This document shows positions 35,201 to 47,761 of a DNA stretch of 64,000 bases, piece by piece. Position 1 is the first letter of the stretch. Each line of letters begins with the position of its first letter. Origin of the DNA: Trissonchulus latispiculum (taxonomy: Eukaryota > Nematoda > Enoplea > Enoplida > Ironidae); NCBI GenBank assembly GCA_030248195.1, contig JASAND010010747.1, positions 1 through 64,000 of the forward strand. The letters run 5' to 3'. Below the pieces are notes generated by a model. The model had not been told where the DNA came from. It saw nothing but the letters and a program-made list of their open reading frames with translations, and searched no databases. A program made the position numbers and the translations under genes.

Positions 35201-35789
35201 TGATACCTAGAGAAACGTGGACAGTCAAAATGTTTCATGCCTCACAAATTCCAAGAATATTTCAACAATTTATTTGTAATGTATACAACCAACACTTTGA
35301 TTCCTGACATCATTGAGTAAGTAGCGTGGACATTTACAGTTGCAGTCATTAGAAAATACTGGCAAATTGGTTTTAGTTTCTCCTCAATCTCGTTTCTCTT
35401 TTTATAGCTTTTAACATTTTTGTTAATTAACTCTGCTGCTAGCATCTGTAGTCGTATTTCGTGGATATGATTGTTATTTTAGATATTAATTGCTACGCAC
35501 TGAATTTGCTTGTTAAGGAGGGTGCCTCTCCTACGATTTTTAAATCAGAAATCCCTTTTAGGAACAAAACATAGAAGGTATGCTGGAACTGCCGGTTAAA
35601 CACCGAAGTGCCTTTGTTGCTTAGAAGACGACTTAGGCCATTTTTCTGATGCGAAAAGTTGCGTTCTAGGATTGAAAATAACTAGGAGCCTGACTGACGT
35701 TGGTTTGTGCCGTTTACGTTTTGTGCTTCTCTTTTTGCTATCATCTCACTGCTCAAAAGTATTGAAACTGTATTTTGAAATAATATAAT

Positions 35790-36033
35790 TGTGAAAAACT
35801 TGCAACTAAGGTCTGTGATTTTAAACAGTCGTTCAAACTAACGCTTTCTTCTGTGTAGTGACTTCAGTCTGAGGTGATGAGTCATACTTCTAATTAGACT
35901 AAGTAATCAGTGTTGATATTGTTTCACGTCAGGATCGGTCGGGTTCTTAACCCATATTTTATATATTAGCTGTGCCTATTTGATTATTTGCTCATAAATT
36001 GTAAGTTGATTTGATAAACACATTGTTACGCCA
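35790..36033 (+). mobile_element. 245-bp LTR-like repeat, 5' copy (copy B)
   Basis: Duplicate of 25977-26220 with a couple of substitutions near its start. Confidence 0.55.
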
Positions 36034-36375
36034 ACCTCGGCCCATGTTTGAATAGGCTAGGATTAGTTAGGGATCTACAGATCGGGAGTTGCACCCTCTC
36101 GGAGAACCTGCATTAATCGCCATTCAATTCTCGGTTAAGTTCCCGGCAAAAAGCAAAAAGACCACGACATACATAGAGCTTTATAAGCCATTAATTAGTA
36201 AAACGTAATAAAATCTGGATTCTTTATTTGGGATCTCAGTGTCATTTTTGGCATTTTCGAACACTCTTTTCTGCTTTTTTGAGTCGAAAACAAAAAAACC
36301 TTTTTCGTCTTATCGGTTACACAAACCAGAAAATGCTAAAAATGGCGTCGCTCCCCATAACCCCCCTCAATTTGA

Positions 36376-37210
<835 letters not shown>

Positions 37211-40200
37211 TACGTATATAACTTTTTAACCAATTTCGTAGTTCTTTCGTGTTTTTGGGTCGATTGAAAAAGAACTATTGTTGCTTTTATGCACGCGTAC
37301 GCATTAAACTCAGAGCATTTTCATATCGTTTTGGTCTTGTTTTCGTGGAAAAATGCATTTTCAGATGGAGTTTTGACGAAATTGTGTAACGTGGAAACAT
37401 ACGTACATTAGTCAACTGGTAATTTTGGTCAATTTTAAGGAAAACAGAAAGTCATACAGGCACTAAATATGCTGCTTTCGTATAGTTATGCCCATTTTCC
37501 GAAAGAAACGTGCCCCCTCCCCAGTTTTTTCATCGACAATCTTGACCTTTTTCCGTGCTTGAGCTGTGTGTGCTGTGTGAAATGTGCTGAAAGTATAGAA
37601 AAGTGCATTGATGAAAAGTTGAAGGCATATAAGTATACGTATACGAAGAATGCATTTGATTCGGATAAGAATGACTTGGTTATAATTTCCCAGCCACGAG
37701 CTTTGTCATCGCCATTCTCAGCAACTGGATCTTTAGGATCTAATAATCAATAATAATACTGGATGTACGTATGGAATACGTAAACAGAGCAAAGGAGGAT
37801 GCTTCGAATAGGACACCTGGTCACTGTACTCATATATCATAAGTGCGAACAGCTTGTTTGGCCATCTTCATGTTAGTGCGTTGCTGCCACACAAAGGCGC
37901 ATGTCGTAGGTCTCTACGTCGTGTTTCTGTCGTGATCATAGCATTGTTTCATTCATTTTTCCTTTTTCTTTCTTCCTTTTTTTCCTTCAACGTTCAACTT
38001 TCTCTGTCTCTTTTTGTTGTTTTGTATTTTTGTCAATCATTTAACCGGAATTTTGTTGCAATCTGACGTTTCGTCATTTTTTATCTTAACCTGTAAGTTT
38101 GGTTAGTTTCTCTCATCGGAATTATTGGGATTCTTGGAATTATTCGAAAAGCAAGCAAAGTCTATTAGTTAACCGGTACAATCCGTACGTATGATGGTTA
38201 ACCAGAAAGAAAGAAGGACTTAATAAAGGCTTATTAATACGTGACTACTTAAAACGCATCAGATACGTTTAATTGAAGAATTTACATTTAATTGAAGTTT
38301 GGCTTGCTATCTATCGAATACTTTTGTAGTATCCCTATAGTTAATCCAGTATTATTTTTGAAGCTAGTTAGTATTTTTGTTCGTTTACCGGTACATTTTG
38401 CATTCTATACTTTGGCATTACCAGTTTGGCATTTTGTTTACTTACTTCGTTTTTGTCCTTTTGCTTATTTTTGCCGAATGTTAATCCAAAAGCTTAGAAA
38501 TCCAAAAATATTGTGTTAGTCTGCGTAGTTATTCCATGTACAGTTAATTTGTTATCTTTTGTAATTAAGTTTCGGCAAGCCACACTTCACAACGAAATAT
38601 GTTTATGCGTTGTATAATTATGCTACGATTAGAGTTAGTTTCTATTTTTAATCAAACCTACCTGATAACGCTCAAGTGCCATGACGGTGTACTATCGTTT
38701 CTCTTTTGTAATCTTTCCTTTCTTTTCTATCTTGAAATTAGCATCATACAGCTCGTAAAACAAGGATATTCAAGGTGTACACATGTCTTTTGTAAATCAG
38801 TAGTTTTCTTTAACCTTGGAGTGCATCTCTAGTCTTTTCTGTAAAAAACGTGATCTCTGTAAAAACGTAGAATTTCCTTTCTGTTTTTCTTTTTTCTGTC
38901 TCGCGCTTATCTTCTCTAAATTCTTGGCACGAAATCTCAAGTTTAAGTACGAGTATTTTCATATATGTTTGTCTAATCCCCGTATGTTTCAGCTTTACGG
39001 CTCTGCCAATGGTGTTTCTCAACTGTGCGGATCGACGGTGTTAACCAGGCTCGAGGGCGGGTGCCCAACAGTAGCCATATTCCTGCCATCATAGCTGCCT
39101 TCTATTTGAACTTTTTCGTAGTCCTACTTGTTTGTCATACTATGTAATAGTCGTTTAATAGTCTTTTTGTGTTCAAAATTTTTTTATTCACTTTAAACTT
39201 AGCCTTAAAATCTTGCTTTAATTTTTGCATTGTTGTACTGTTTATATTAGTTTGTCTGTTTAGCCTAGGTTGTTTGTTTTTGTTAGCTAGGTTTCGGATT
39301 TGTTTTGTGAAATTCGTAGGAACCCATTTCTTTCGCGCGGGGTGAAACTATAACAAAAACATTGAAAACTGAGAAGTTTGATAACCTGTTGATTAGTTTA
39401 TATTTGTTAGGACTTATTAAGATATGTGTAATTGCTGTTTGTGAAATTATATTTGAAATTTTCTCGAAAATGTATTGGGTTTCTTGTATTCTCCTTAAAC
39501 TGCTAATTGCTATTGCACAATTCCGAGAGATAAGGGCTTTAAGCCAAGGGCCAAGAGTAGAGCTAAGACGGGTTGTGCTATAAACGGTAGTTTCTGTCTG
39601 TGCTTTCTACTATTTACCTGTGAACCTGTAATCCTACTGTTAATATTTGTTTGCTAGATTACATATATATAGTATGTTTGTTATCTTTGAGTTTCGCTGT
39701 ATAGAATAACTTGTACTTTTTGTCTTACTTTATACTTGTGTAGCTAGGATTTTGAACTTTTGTTGTTACCATAAATGTCGTATTTAGGTAGCTTTCATTG
39801 AACATCGTTGCACAGATACTTATGCCGTATATAATCTTTTGGAAACTGTTGTAAAGCATAAATTTGTCGTATTTACCCAATGTACAGCAGTGATTTTGCA
39901 TGGTCAGGCCCTGTGTAACTATACTTGTAGGTGTGTGAGTTTTGTGTGTTGGGAAGAGTGTGTGAATGGGGTTTTTCTAACCATAGAGGCATTTGGTACT
40001 ACCTTTTCATATTGGGTCTCGATCCTTTATTTTTGATTTCTCCTTACTCTCTTTTCATTTTGAATCGCAGTATCGTTTGAAATGTTATCAAGTTTCGTGC
40101 AAGCAAGCAGTTAATCTCCAGTTTCGATTAGAGCCTGCTTTTGACTGCTACGCTACCAAACTATTCTATTTTCTTTTTAAACTTTGTACTTTCTTTTGTA

Positions 40201-40407
40201 AGGCACTTGGCTTACTCTTGAAGTTACTTGAAGTTACTTTCATGGGCAGTAAAAGCGCCAGGACTTCTTAACGGTTGCTTACTGGTCGCCCATGTAGCTT
40301 TTCTTTTTCTTGCAATTTTTCATCAACTTTTAACTCTCGAATTATGGTAGCAACTCTCGTTCTCTCTGAATTTTTAGCAGACGCTAAAAACTTTCGCAGG
40401 GGGATGA
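37211..40407. other. T-rich non-coding interior (copy B)
   Basis: Duplicate of 27679-30874, with scattered single-base changes and the same polypurine tract at its end. Confidence 0.5.
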
Positions 40408-40654
40408 TGTGAAAACTAGCAAATACGGCCTGCGATTCTAAACAGCCGTTCAAACTAATGCTTTCTTCTGTGTAGCGACTTCGGTCTGAGATGATGAGTC
40501 ATACTTTCAATTAGACTAATTAATCAGTGTTAGTATTGTTTCACGGCAGGATCGGTCGGGTTCTTAACCCATATTTTAGATATCAGCTGTGCCGTCCTAT
40601 TTGATTATTTACTGATAAATTGTAAGTTGATTTGATAAACACATTGTTACGCCA
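40408..40654 (+). mobile_element. 245-bp LTR-like repeat, 3' copy (copy B)
   Basis: Duplicate of 30875-31121. Confidence 0.55.
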
Positions 40655-40829
40655 CATTGTTACCTTAAGTGTTCGAGGAGGGAGGGAATAAGCTTTACCT
40701 CACGAGCCAGTGTGGTACAGTGAGATATAAACGGATAAAATTTAAATAGTATCTTACATGATAAGAAAGCAAGGAATAATCGCACAAGCAATCGCATCAC
40801 CATTCTCAAATCTCTGTTTAGAACAAAAG

Positions 40830-40871
40830 ATAATATCTGCTACGTCAGTTAGTTACGTAGCAGATATTATC
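40830..40871. repeat. 17-bp perfect inverted repeat at the end of copy B
   Basis: GATAATATCTGCTACGT (40830-40846) and its exact reverse complement (40855-40871) are separated by 8 bp. Copy A ends within the same word but lacks the second arm. The duplication breakpoint therefore coincides with a hairpin. Confidence 0.85.
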
Positions 40872-40985
40872 GTCACAAAAGTTTTTACGATGGGTTGCTA
40901 CAAATCCTACTGGTTTTAGTCAAATCGATTTTGAAAATTGTTTATACGCAGAGGTAGTGTAATCAAATTATTCTGAAATCGACTC

Positions 40986-41688
<703 letters not shown>

Positions 41689-41705
41689 ACGTAATGGGTG
41701 CAAAT

Positions 41706-42530
41706 AGGGTTGTGGCTTTAAGAAATTTCTCGGGCCGGGCTCGGGCTAACCAACCTCCTCGGGCCGGCCTGGCCCGGCCTGAAGCCCGAGGCCCGCTTCA
41801 CAGCCCGAGCCCGATTCACGGTCATGGCCTGAGCGGCTCGAGGAGTCCGAGTGTAATCCGAATATGCCTAAGAGTTCATCGAAGATAAAGAAATTTTTAA
41901 GAGGTTTGACTATTGGTCAGCAGGCCCCATAGATCGTAGTGACCACTGGTCACTTCCATCGGTTTCGGCAATATGCCCATTGCAACGAGCGTACTCGATT
42001 TGTGATAAGATGCCCCAACTAAAACGCCGAAAAACGCTTTTATTAGTGAGTTTTCCTACTTTGACCCTGTGCGAGGAACCACGGGACCACAGAGTTGGAA
42101 GTGTACTCCGGGTACCCGTGGGTCCCCGCGGGCCGGTCTGGACATGGACTACTACCCGGAAATGCCCGGCCGGGCAAATCTGGGCAAGACTCTGTTCTTA
42201 TCCGGGTAGATCTGGACACTTATCCGGGATAACGTTAAAGATAACGTTAAAATTTCCGGAATATTCAGCATTTATTTGACTATTCAACTGAAACAGAATA
42301 CACAGTAACATTTATGAAATGAAAATAATAAATAAATCGCAAAATAATGGAAGTAGACAGAACACTCGGCCCCGCTCGGGTCGGGCTGGGCCGGGCCGCG
42401 GGCCGTAATGCAGGCCTCTAGTCTGAACACAGTACTGACGCCCGCGGGTCTGGACCGAACACAGAAAATGAGACCGCGGGCCGGCTTAAATTAAAATAAC
42501 CCCCTCGTTATTTATACACCCCTACTGGTA
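41706..42530. repeat. GC-rich low-complexity region (GGGCCGGGC / CCCGCGGG words)
   Basis: Short GC-rich words (CTCGGGCCGGGC, GGGTACCCGTGGGTCCC, CGGGCCGCGGGCC) cluster at about 41735-41860, 42080-42220 and 42370-42485, separated by AT-rich DNA. The ends TAGGGTTGT (41706) and ACACCCCTA (inverse TAGGGGTGT, about 42525) recall hAT termini, but no target duplication is visible. Confidence 0.4.
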
Positions 42531-43124
42531 ATTTTCAACAAAAGATACTAGACCTCTCCAGCTTCTACCCAGTTCTAGAAAAGTGTGACCCAAATCTTGC
42601 CAAAATAGCGAAACTCCGACTTTGGGACCTTGGCACAGATCCAAAATTGGCCAGGTGCCAAAAAGTTAGCATGGGAGGATACTGTCTACCAACATATAAT
42701 AGTAGTATGGGTCCAAATAGCCGTAAAATGCATTTCCAAAAAGCGTTATTCACCGAGAAAAAAAACAAACGCACGGTAACAATCGCCTAGTGCAAAAGTT
42801 CGAAGTTTCTAATTCGAACCAAAAGTATGGTGGTACTTGTAGTACTACTCGGGCACTTTACGATGTTAAAACGTAAAATAACGTAAAAACCGTTCTGAAT
42901 GTACTAACATCGCGAAAAATCTATTTTCAACAAAAAAATTCATAGAAAACACTGAAAAGCAAGCAAGTCCAAATTTAAACAATCCTTGTTCCTACGTATA
43001 TACAATACTAGGGTTTACTTAGCGACTCAACAATTTGTTTATGGGAATTTTCAGATCCCCTGGTCTTATTCCTGCTATATATGTATTTTGTTCCAGCACG
43101 TACCAGTTGCATACATACGTAGGT
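42531..43124. other. Intergenic DNA without recognised features
   Basis: No coding exon, RNA gene or repeat was recognised. Confidence 0.3.
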
Positions 43125-43279
43125 CATAGGTGTGTTAGGGGGGGCCCACCAAAACGACAAATTTTGGCCAAACAAATGGTAAAACATCGAAAGGTTTGGG
43201 GGTTTGTGGCAACATTTGGAGTCTATAATCCCTTCGGCCGACCCCCCTCCCTAGTGTTCTTGCCCAGCCACACCCATGT
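43125..43279. mobile_element. Small G-rich MITE-like element
   Basis: The left end CATAGGTGTGTTAGGGGG and the right end, read inward as CATGGGTGTGGCTGGG, form an imperfect inverted repeat. The same left-end word occurs at 61995. Related in style to the element at 43617. Confidence 0.4.
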
Positions 43280-43616
43280 ATAACCAGTTGTGCTGGAACA
43301 AAATTAAAATAAAATTCAAACAAACATTCAAACAAAATTTAAGAAAACACTTACCCAATTGAATTCTACGACGGTGAGGCAACTCCACTATGCATGTTGT
43401 GCACTAGGATTTTCCGTATATATAGAAAAAATCCAGAATTGAGCTGAGGAACTGAGTTCTGATCAGGAATAGGATTGAAATTAAGAAAAGTCAATCCTTT
43501 TCCAGAGTGCAAACCACAATTTCCTCCATTTATAAGGTAATGAGCCAATCGGCTTATAATATAAAAACCTTAAGGCCGATATATAATTGGCGGATGGACC
43601 TTGACCAGTTGTAATC
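43280..43616. other. Short intergenic stretch between MITE-like elements
   Basis: Short A-rich CAAAC words at about 43317-43337. No gene is seen. Confidence 0.3.
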
Positions 43617-44312
43617 ATAGGTGTAACGGAGATTTAGGGTGGGGGAGGCCCCCAACTTTTTCTGGGGGCCCCCTCTGGAGACCCCCCGGACTCAATCCTC
43701 CCCGACAAAAATTTTTATTGTTATGCCAAAAATCGCTCGCATTTTCAGCCTTTTCTAATACCAAAAAAACATTTAACCATGAAGTATATAATTTTGTCAT
43801 TAGACAGTGGCTCTAAACTCGAAAACTTGATTGCCAACAGGTTTCCAAGTCTAAAATAAGATCACTATTGGGTCGGAGAGTCCATAATATAGCAGAAAAT
43901 GTGTGTTTCTCGCAATAATAAACACTTTAAGACAAAAATCTGGACTTTTTTGAAAATTTTTGGAAAATTTACCCTAAAAACCCAAATTTTGGACATTTTT
44001 CTACCCTCCCCCCAGTTGGAGAGGGTGCGTCCCCCAATAAAGTTTTGTGGGAGGGTGCGTCCCCCCAAAAAAGTTTTGGGGGAGGGTGCGTCCCCCCAAA
44101 AAAGTTTTGGGGGAGGGTTGAAAAAAAGGGGTTTGAGGGGGCTACCCCCCCCCCCCCAGTTGGTTTCATCATCATGGTTTCTGCTTTTTAGCATTGCAAA
44201 CGGCTGAAAATGCTATTTGTGGAGTAAAAATACAAAACTTTTGGGGGAGGTTTGGGGGGTAGTGGAGGGGGTCTGCAAATAGCCCTCCCCCACAAGTCTC
44301 AATTACACCTAT
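43617..44312. mobile_element. 696-bp G-rich MITE with imperfect terminal inverted repeats
   Basis: The left end is ATAGGTGTAACGGAGATT; the right end read inward is ATAGGTGTAATTGAGACT. Both continue into G-rich tracts (GGGTGGGGGAGG and GTGGGGGAGGG). TA lies at both outer edges. The interior has three tandem copies of a ~38-bp unit containing GAGGGTGCGTCCCCC (about 44020-44118). Non-coding. Confidence 0.6.
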
Positions 44313-44785
44313 AGTCCGTCCCGGTCCTTTTGTGTGCATGGAAACATAAAGACATTTCATTCAATTCGCTTGCTTGCTGAATGAATATGCTGCTGCTGAA
44401 CGATGCTCAGAAAACGTTATCAGATTTAAAACCAAACCTTCATAAGCCTTAGGTTAGCTAGCTATCAGTTGCATTGATCGTTAACTACTAACTTAAAATT
44501 TTCAAATTTCAGAATTAAATTATTAACACAGGGACGCAAACAACGGCAAATAAATCAGTGGCTCAATCACTACTCATTATATTTGATTTTTGTTCAAGTT
44601 TTTGGATTATGGGTCAATCAAGGGAGTGATAAGATACATTTGGCTCTCCCACAATAAAATGAATTTTACTAATTAACAAAATGCGGCTCAATCCTAATAA
44701 TGGTTGGCTCAATCACTCTACCGACTAACAAGTTTGGCTCAATTGGTTTTGGCGTTGGCTCATTCAGTGGGAGTGCCAGGTGTAC
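44313..44785. repeat. Dispersed GGCTCAATC words
   Basis: GGCTCAATC, GGGTCAATC and GGCTCATTC occur at irregular spacing from about 44571 to 44767. No gene is seen. The Penelope-like element breaks off at the right edge of this stretch. Confidence 0.35.
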
Positions 44786-45595
44786 ACACGTCAATGATTT
44801 GCCTCCTCAACATTAACCGATAGTTTAGTCGAATCCCCAATAACACTCTTTATAATAGAATTACAATCCACATCCGTAAATTCGTATGTATTTCAACTCT
44901 TTTATAATACAATCAAAATAACACTTTTTACAAATAAACGCATAGTTTCCAGCTGCTTTATCCACAACCGTTATCACAAAGTCTCTCTTGATCCCATCCA
45001 TGCACTGTCGTATTCTCTTCTTATTTTTAATTTCATCATTACTTCGAAAGTTGAGATCGTTCATTGCATCCACTCTTTCCTTGAAAGCCATCTTTAAGTT
45101 TTTGGTCCATTCGGAGATGTCACTAGATGCTAATTTCTTAGAAACTTTATCTACATAACTATCTATACCAGTATATATAGAATTTAAAGTTTCCTCACGT
45201 GTGCATGAGGTACGGGGTCTATATTTAGTACCTTTATTAATTATGTCCCGAATTTCTTTATCTTCAATAAGGTCAGTATTACCAGTTATAATGTGATTGT
45301 GGTATGGGTCAATGAACGGAGACCCAGTACAATAAACATTCCTTAATAGGGTTAACCAGGTCTCTATCCCATATCACACCTGCAATCGTTTGTCTGTAGT
45401 TGAAGCAAAATTCATTAGCGAAAGGTTTATCATATTGATAAGTAACCGTGGGAGTTGCACGGCTTTGTTCTGTTTCAGCCAGTAGTTTAACAATGTTCGA
45501 TTTTCCATTAATGTATGAAAGTTTAGTTTATCCAAGGCGTTGCAGTATTTAAAAGTAATCATATGTTTGTTAGATTCCCTGGTAATATTCTTAAT
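44786..45595 (-). pseudogene. RT N-terminal region of the Penelope-like element, frameshifted
   Basis: After the TGA at 45598-45596 the same frame reads KHMITFKYCNALDKLN. Near 45530 the protein-like reading moves to another frame (PTVTYQYDKPFANEF, NYRQTIAGVIWD), and near 45345 it returns to the first (SPFIDPYHNHIITGNTDLI, RDIINKGTKYRP). It continues to the RT fingers motif DFVITVVDKAAGNYAFICKK (about 45000-44940). Near 44880 it shifts again (DVDCNSIIKSVIGDSTKL). The HIITGNTDLI, KGTKYR and VVDKAAGN words are typical of Naiad-type RTs. Catalytic motifs are absent because the copy is truncated. Confidence 0.6.
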
Positions 45596-46387
45596 TCATT
45601 TATCTTGAATTCTCCATTTACAGTAGTCAAATACTAAGTAATCCCATATATGATTCTTTCTATCAGCCATATGCACGTACAATTTACTCAGGCTGGCATT
45701 ATCTAATTTACGTAAAGAGTTTATTAACTGTTTCCTGGCCTGAGGTATATTCAAATTATAAGATCTATGCATATTAGATACAAATTTAGCCGGTTCGAAT
45801 CCCTTTTCCTTAAGGCTAGATGGCTTGTGGTTTCTTCGTTTCCTTTTACGATTCCTAGATTTAGTAGGAAGCATATTACTTAGTACCGAATTATTATAAT
45901 TTTCTCCAGATAATTTATCATTTAGGCCATACGGGAACTTAGTTTTAAGTTTCCTTATCCAGAAGGCTTCTCTGTTTAACCTTGCAGTAAGTTCCTTTCC
46001 CGTATCTGGGTTGTCTTCAGCTTTCTCTATAATAGTTACCTTAAATCCATTTTTGCATTTACCTGACATAAAGTGCTCGTACAAGAATTTGCAACCTGTA
46101 CTCCTGTTGTTGATATTTCTTCTATGTTCTCCTATCCTTAGTTTGAGTTGTCTTCCTGTTTCTCCAACGTATTGAATTCCACAGTTCAGACAGGATAAAA
46201 GATATATTACGTTTATAGTGTCACATAACAGTTCTTGATCGTAGTATGCTGACTGTATTGCAAATCGTTTACTGCTGTAGGCTCCAGTGAATAAGCATCC
46301 TTCCTCTACAATTGGGCAAGTTTTACAATTTCTTTTACAACACTTTTTAAAGAAAGTTTTGAAGGGAAGTATAAACTTCTCCCTCAT
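45596..46387 (-). CDS. GIY-YIG endonuclease domain ORF of a Penelope-like element
   Basis: This is a 263-residue ORF starting at ATG (46387), directly after an in-frame TAG. A Cys-rich patch (CCKRNCKTCP, residues 16-25, and Cys31) precedes the GIY-YIG core at residues about 60-155: NVIYLLSC then QYVGETGR (the GIY/YIG strands), LKLRIGEHRR with the catalytic Arg, EHF, and REAFWIRKLKTKFPYGLN with the metal-binding Glu. A basic stretch (KSRNRKRKRRNHK, residues 176-188) may be a nuclear or nucleic-acid-binding signal. The domain nicks target DNA for target-primed reverse transcription. The frame ends in TGA (45598-45596), but the same frame continues open beyond it. Codons look intact, so decay is mild here. 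Confidence 0.7.
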   Translation of the reverse strand: MREKFILPFKTFFKKCCKRNCKTCPIVEEGCLFTGAYSSKRFAIQSAYYDQELLCDTINVIYLLSCLNCGIQYVGETGRQLKLRIGEHRRNINNRSTGCKFLYEHFMSGKCKNGFKVTIIEKAEDNPDTGKELTARLNREAFWIRKLKTKFPYGLNDKLSGENYNNSVLSNMLPTKSRNRKRKRRNHKPSSLKEKGFEPAKFVSNMHRSYNLNIPQARKQLINSLRKLDNASLSKLYVHMADRKNHIWDYLVFDYCKWRIQDK

Positions 46388-46937
46388 CTAGCTTCCCAGG
46401 CCAGCAGGGATATCCCCCTGGATTAAGTGAAACAGAATGATAAAGTTTTAAATTTATTAAGATAAGATACCCTACCGATCAGAGAAGCCAGGGGGCCAAC
46501 TAAACCGATCAGTTGTAGTGGGTCCCGTGAACGTCTTAATTTACCATAATGTCTTTAAACGTTAAATTAAACTTTGTAATTTGGGCACTACAAGTTTCCT
46601 TGAAACTTCAATAAATTATACAAATGTAGTGGTGACGTCGTTGCTAATAACTTTAAAATTTTAGAAATTTAGGAAGGTGCAACAACTCAAAATTTGACAG
46701 AATTTGTAAGGAGCCAGATAGATTAAGTATCCAACTAAGATAATTTAATCAATTGACCGTATATTCCATCAGTTTTCTCGTTGTCGTCATGATTTCCATG
46801 TAATTAATGGTGTCTATAACCTGAAAAGTGAACATACCATAAACATGCTGCATAACTTTAATCAACCAATACTATAACCCATTGACAATACAAAGCATAT
46901 ACCACTTCATCATAGTCTGAATCAAAAGACAAAAGGA
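46388..46937. other. 5' flank of the Penelope-like element, no feature recognised
   Basis: AT-rich. It could include the element's 5' untranslated region. No ORF or repeat was recognised. Confidence 0.3.
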
Positions 46938-47490
46938 TCAGAAAAATTGCTTTTTCAGCACAAAATTACCACACTTATCGGTCACCCAACTGGGTAATCC
47001 TGTAACTGTATAGGTGGCAGTGTTACCCTCCTTGGTTATAATAATAGTGGGCTCTAGTAATCATTGATCTTGATTTGTCCGTTGTTGTCCACTACCTTCT
47101 CTTTTACCAGTTCCTTTGCCACCCGAACGAAGTAGCCAGAAGAAAAGTCTAAAATATTAAAAATAAAAAAGTAAGGAATTTCTGTTTTATAATTTAGAAG
47201 TAATTACAATGGTTGCTTAGGTGATGATTTTCTTCAATCCCCTTTCGTTTTATTATTTGACATCCTCATTCTTAACTCTTAACATCTTAACTGTTCAGCA
47301 AATGTTGATATGCGCTCACACTATAGTAAGTCTCCAGCGGGATCGGATCGCATGCTTCTTCTAGAAATTGTCCATTGGAAAATTGGACTTTGGCGTGAGC
47401 ATGTCTATCGGTGGTAGTAGTTGTACGAACGCTTTCCATCATCCAACTGTTTTTTGGACTGCACACTTTTATCAAATAAACTTTGTCGAT
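46938..47490 (-). pseudogene. Broken multi-exon coding remnant, unrecognised
   Basis: Three protein-like blocks on the minus strand. Block 1 (about 47490-47322) reads KVYLIKVCSPKNSWMMESV and KVQFSNGQFLEEACDPIP, and ends at a possible donor. Block 2 (47148-47054) follows an acceptor (AATATTTTAG), is in phase with block 1, and reads SSGYFVRVAKELVKEKVVDN. Block 3 (47054-46938) is one frame away and reads EPTIIITKEGNTATYTVTG and SWVTDKCGNFVLKK. In-frame TGA codons also lie just upstream of block 1. Repeated beta-strand-like patterns and Cys residues suggest an extracellular protein, but no family is recognised. The frame change and stops point to a pseudogene. Confidence 0.35.
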
Positions 47491-47761
47491 TTGTGGAAGT
47501 CATTGCTTTTCACGTTTTGCTGTCATGAAGTAGTTGAGTTGAGCTGGGCTATGCTCTTGAAGTCAGTGTTTTCGCTGATAAGTGTTGATCCTCCTTGTTA
47601 AGAGCAACGCCTTGAATGCTTTGGGGACAACTGTTAGCCGCAGACTTGTTACTGATAGAATGCAGAGATCCAGAATCAAGGTAAGCCGAAATTTAGCAGT
47701 AATTATGGTGCCTGTGTTTTCGGCTGTACATAGAAAAGACGACATACCGATGCCACCCTTT

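Larger units (their letters stand above)
44786..46387 (-). mobile_element. Penelope-like element with N-terminal GIY-YIG (Naiad/Chlamys type), 3'-truncated and decayed
   Basis: On the minus strand a GIY-YIG endonuclease ORF comes first and the N-terminal part of a Penelope-type RT follows. This is the permuted order of the Chlamys/Naiad clade, opposite to classical Penelope elements where GIY-YIG is C-terminal. The RT part breaks off in the fingers region near 44786, so palm and thumb are missing. Two or three frameshifts interrupt the RT part. It is a dead copy. Confidence 0.65.

Noticed and set aside
44861..45091. Independent small gene containing DFVITVVDKAAGN
   Set aside because: It is the RT fingers region of the decayed Penelope-like element, continuous with upstream sequence in the same frame.
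45374..45376. Second in-frame TGA in the Penelope-like element as another recoded codon
   Set aside because: The convincing protein reading in this stretch (NYRQTIAGVIWD) is in a different frame, so this TGA is not in the real reading frame.
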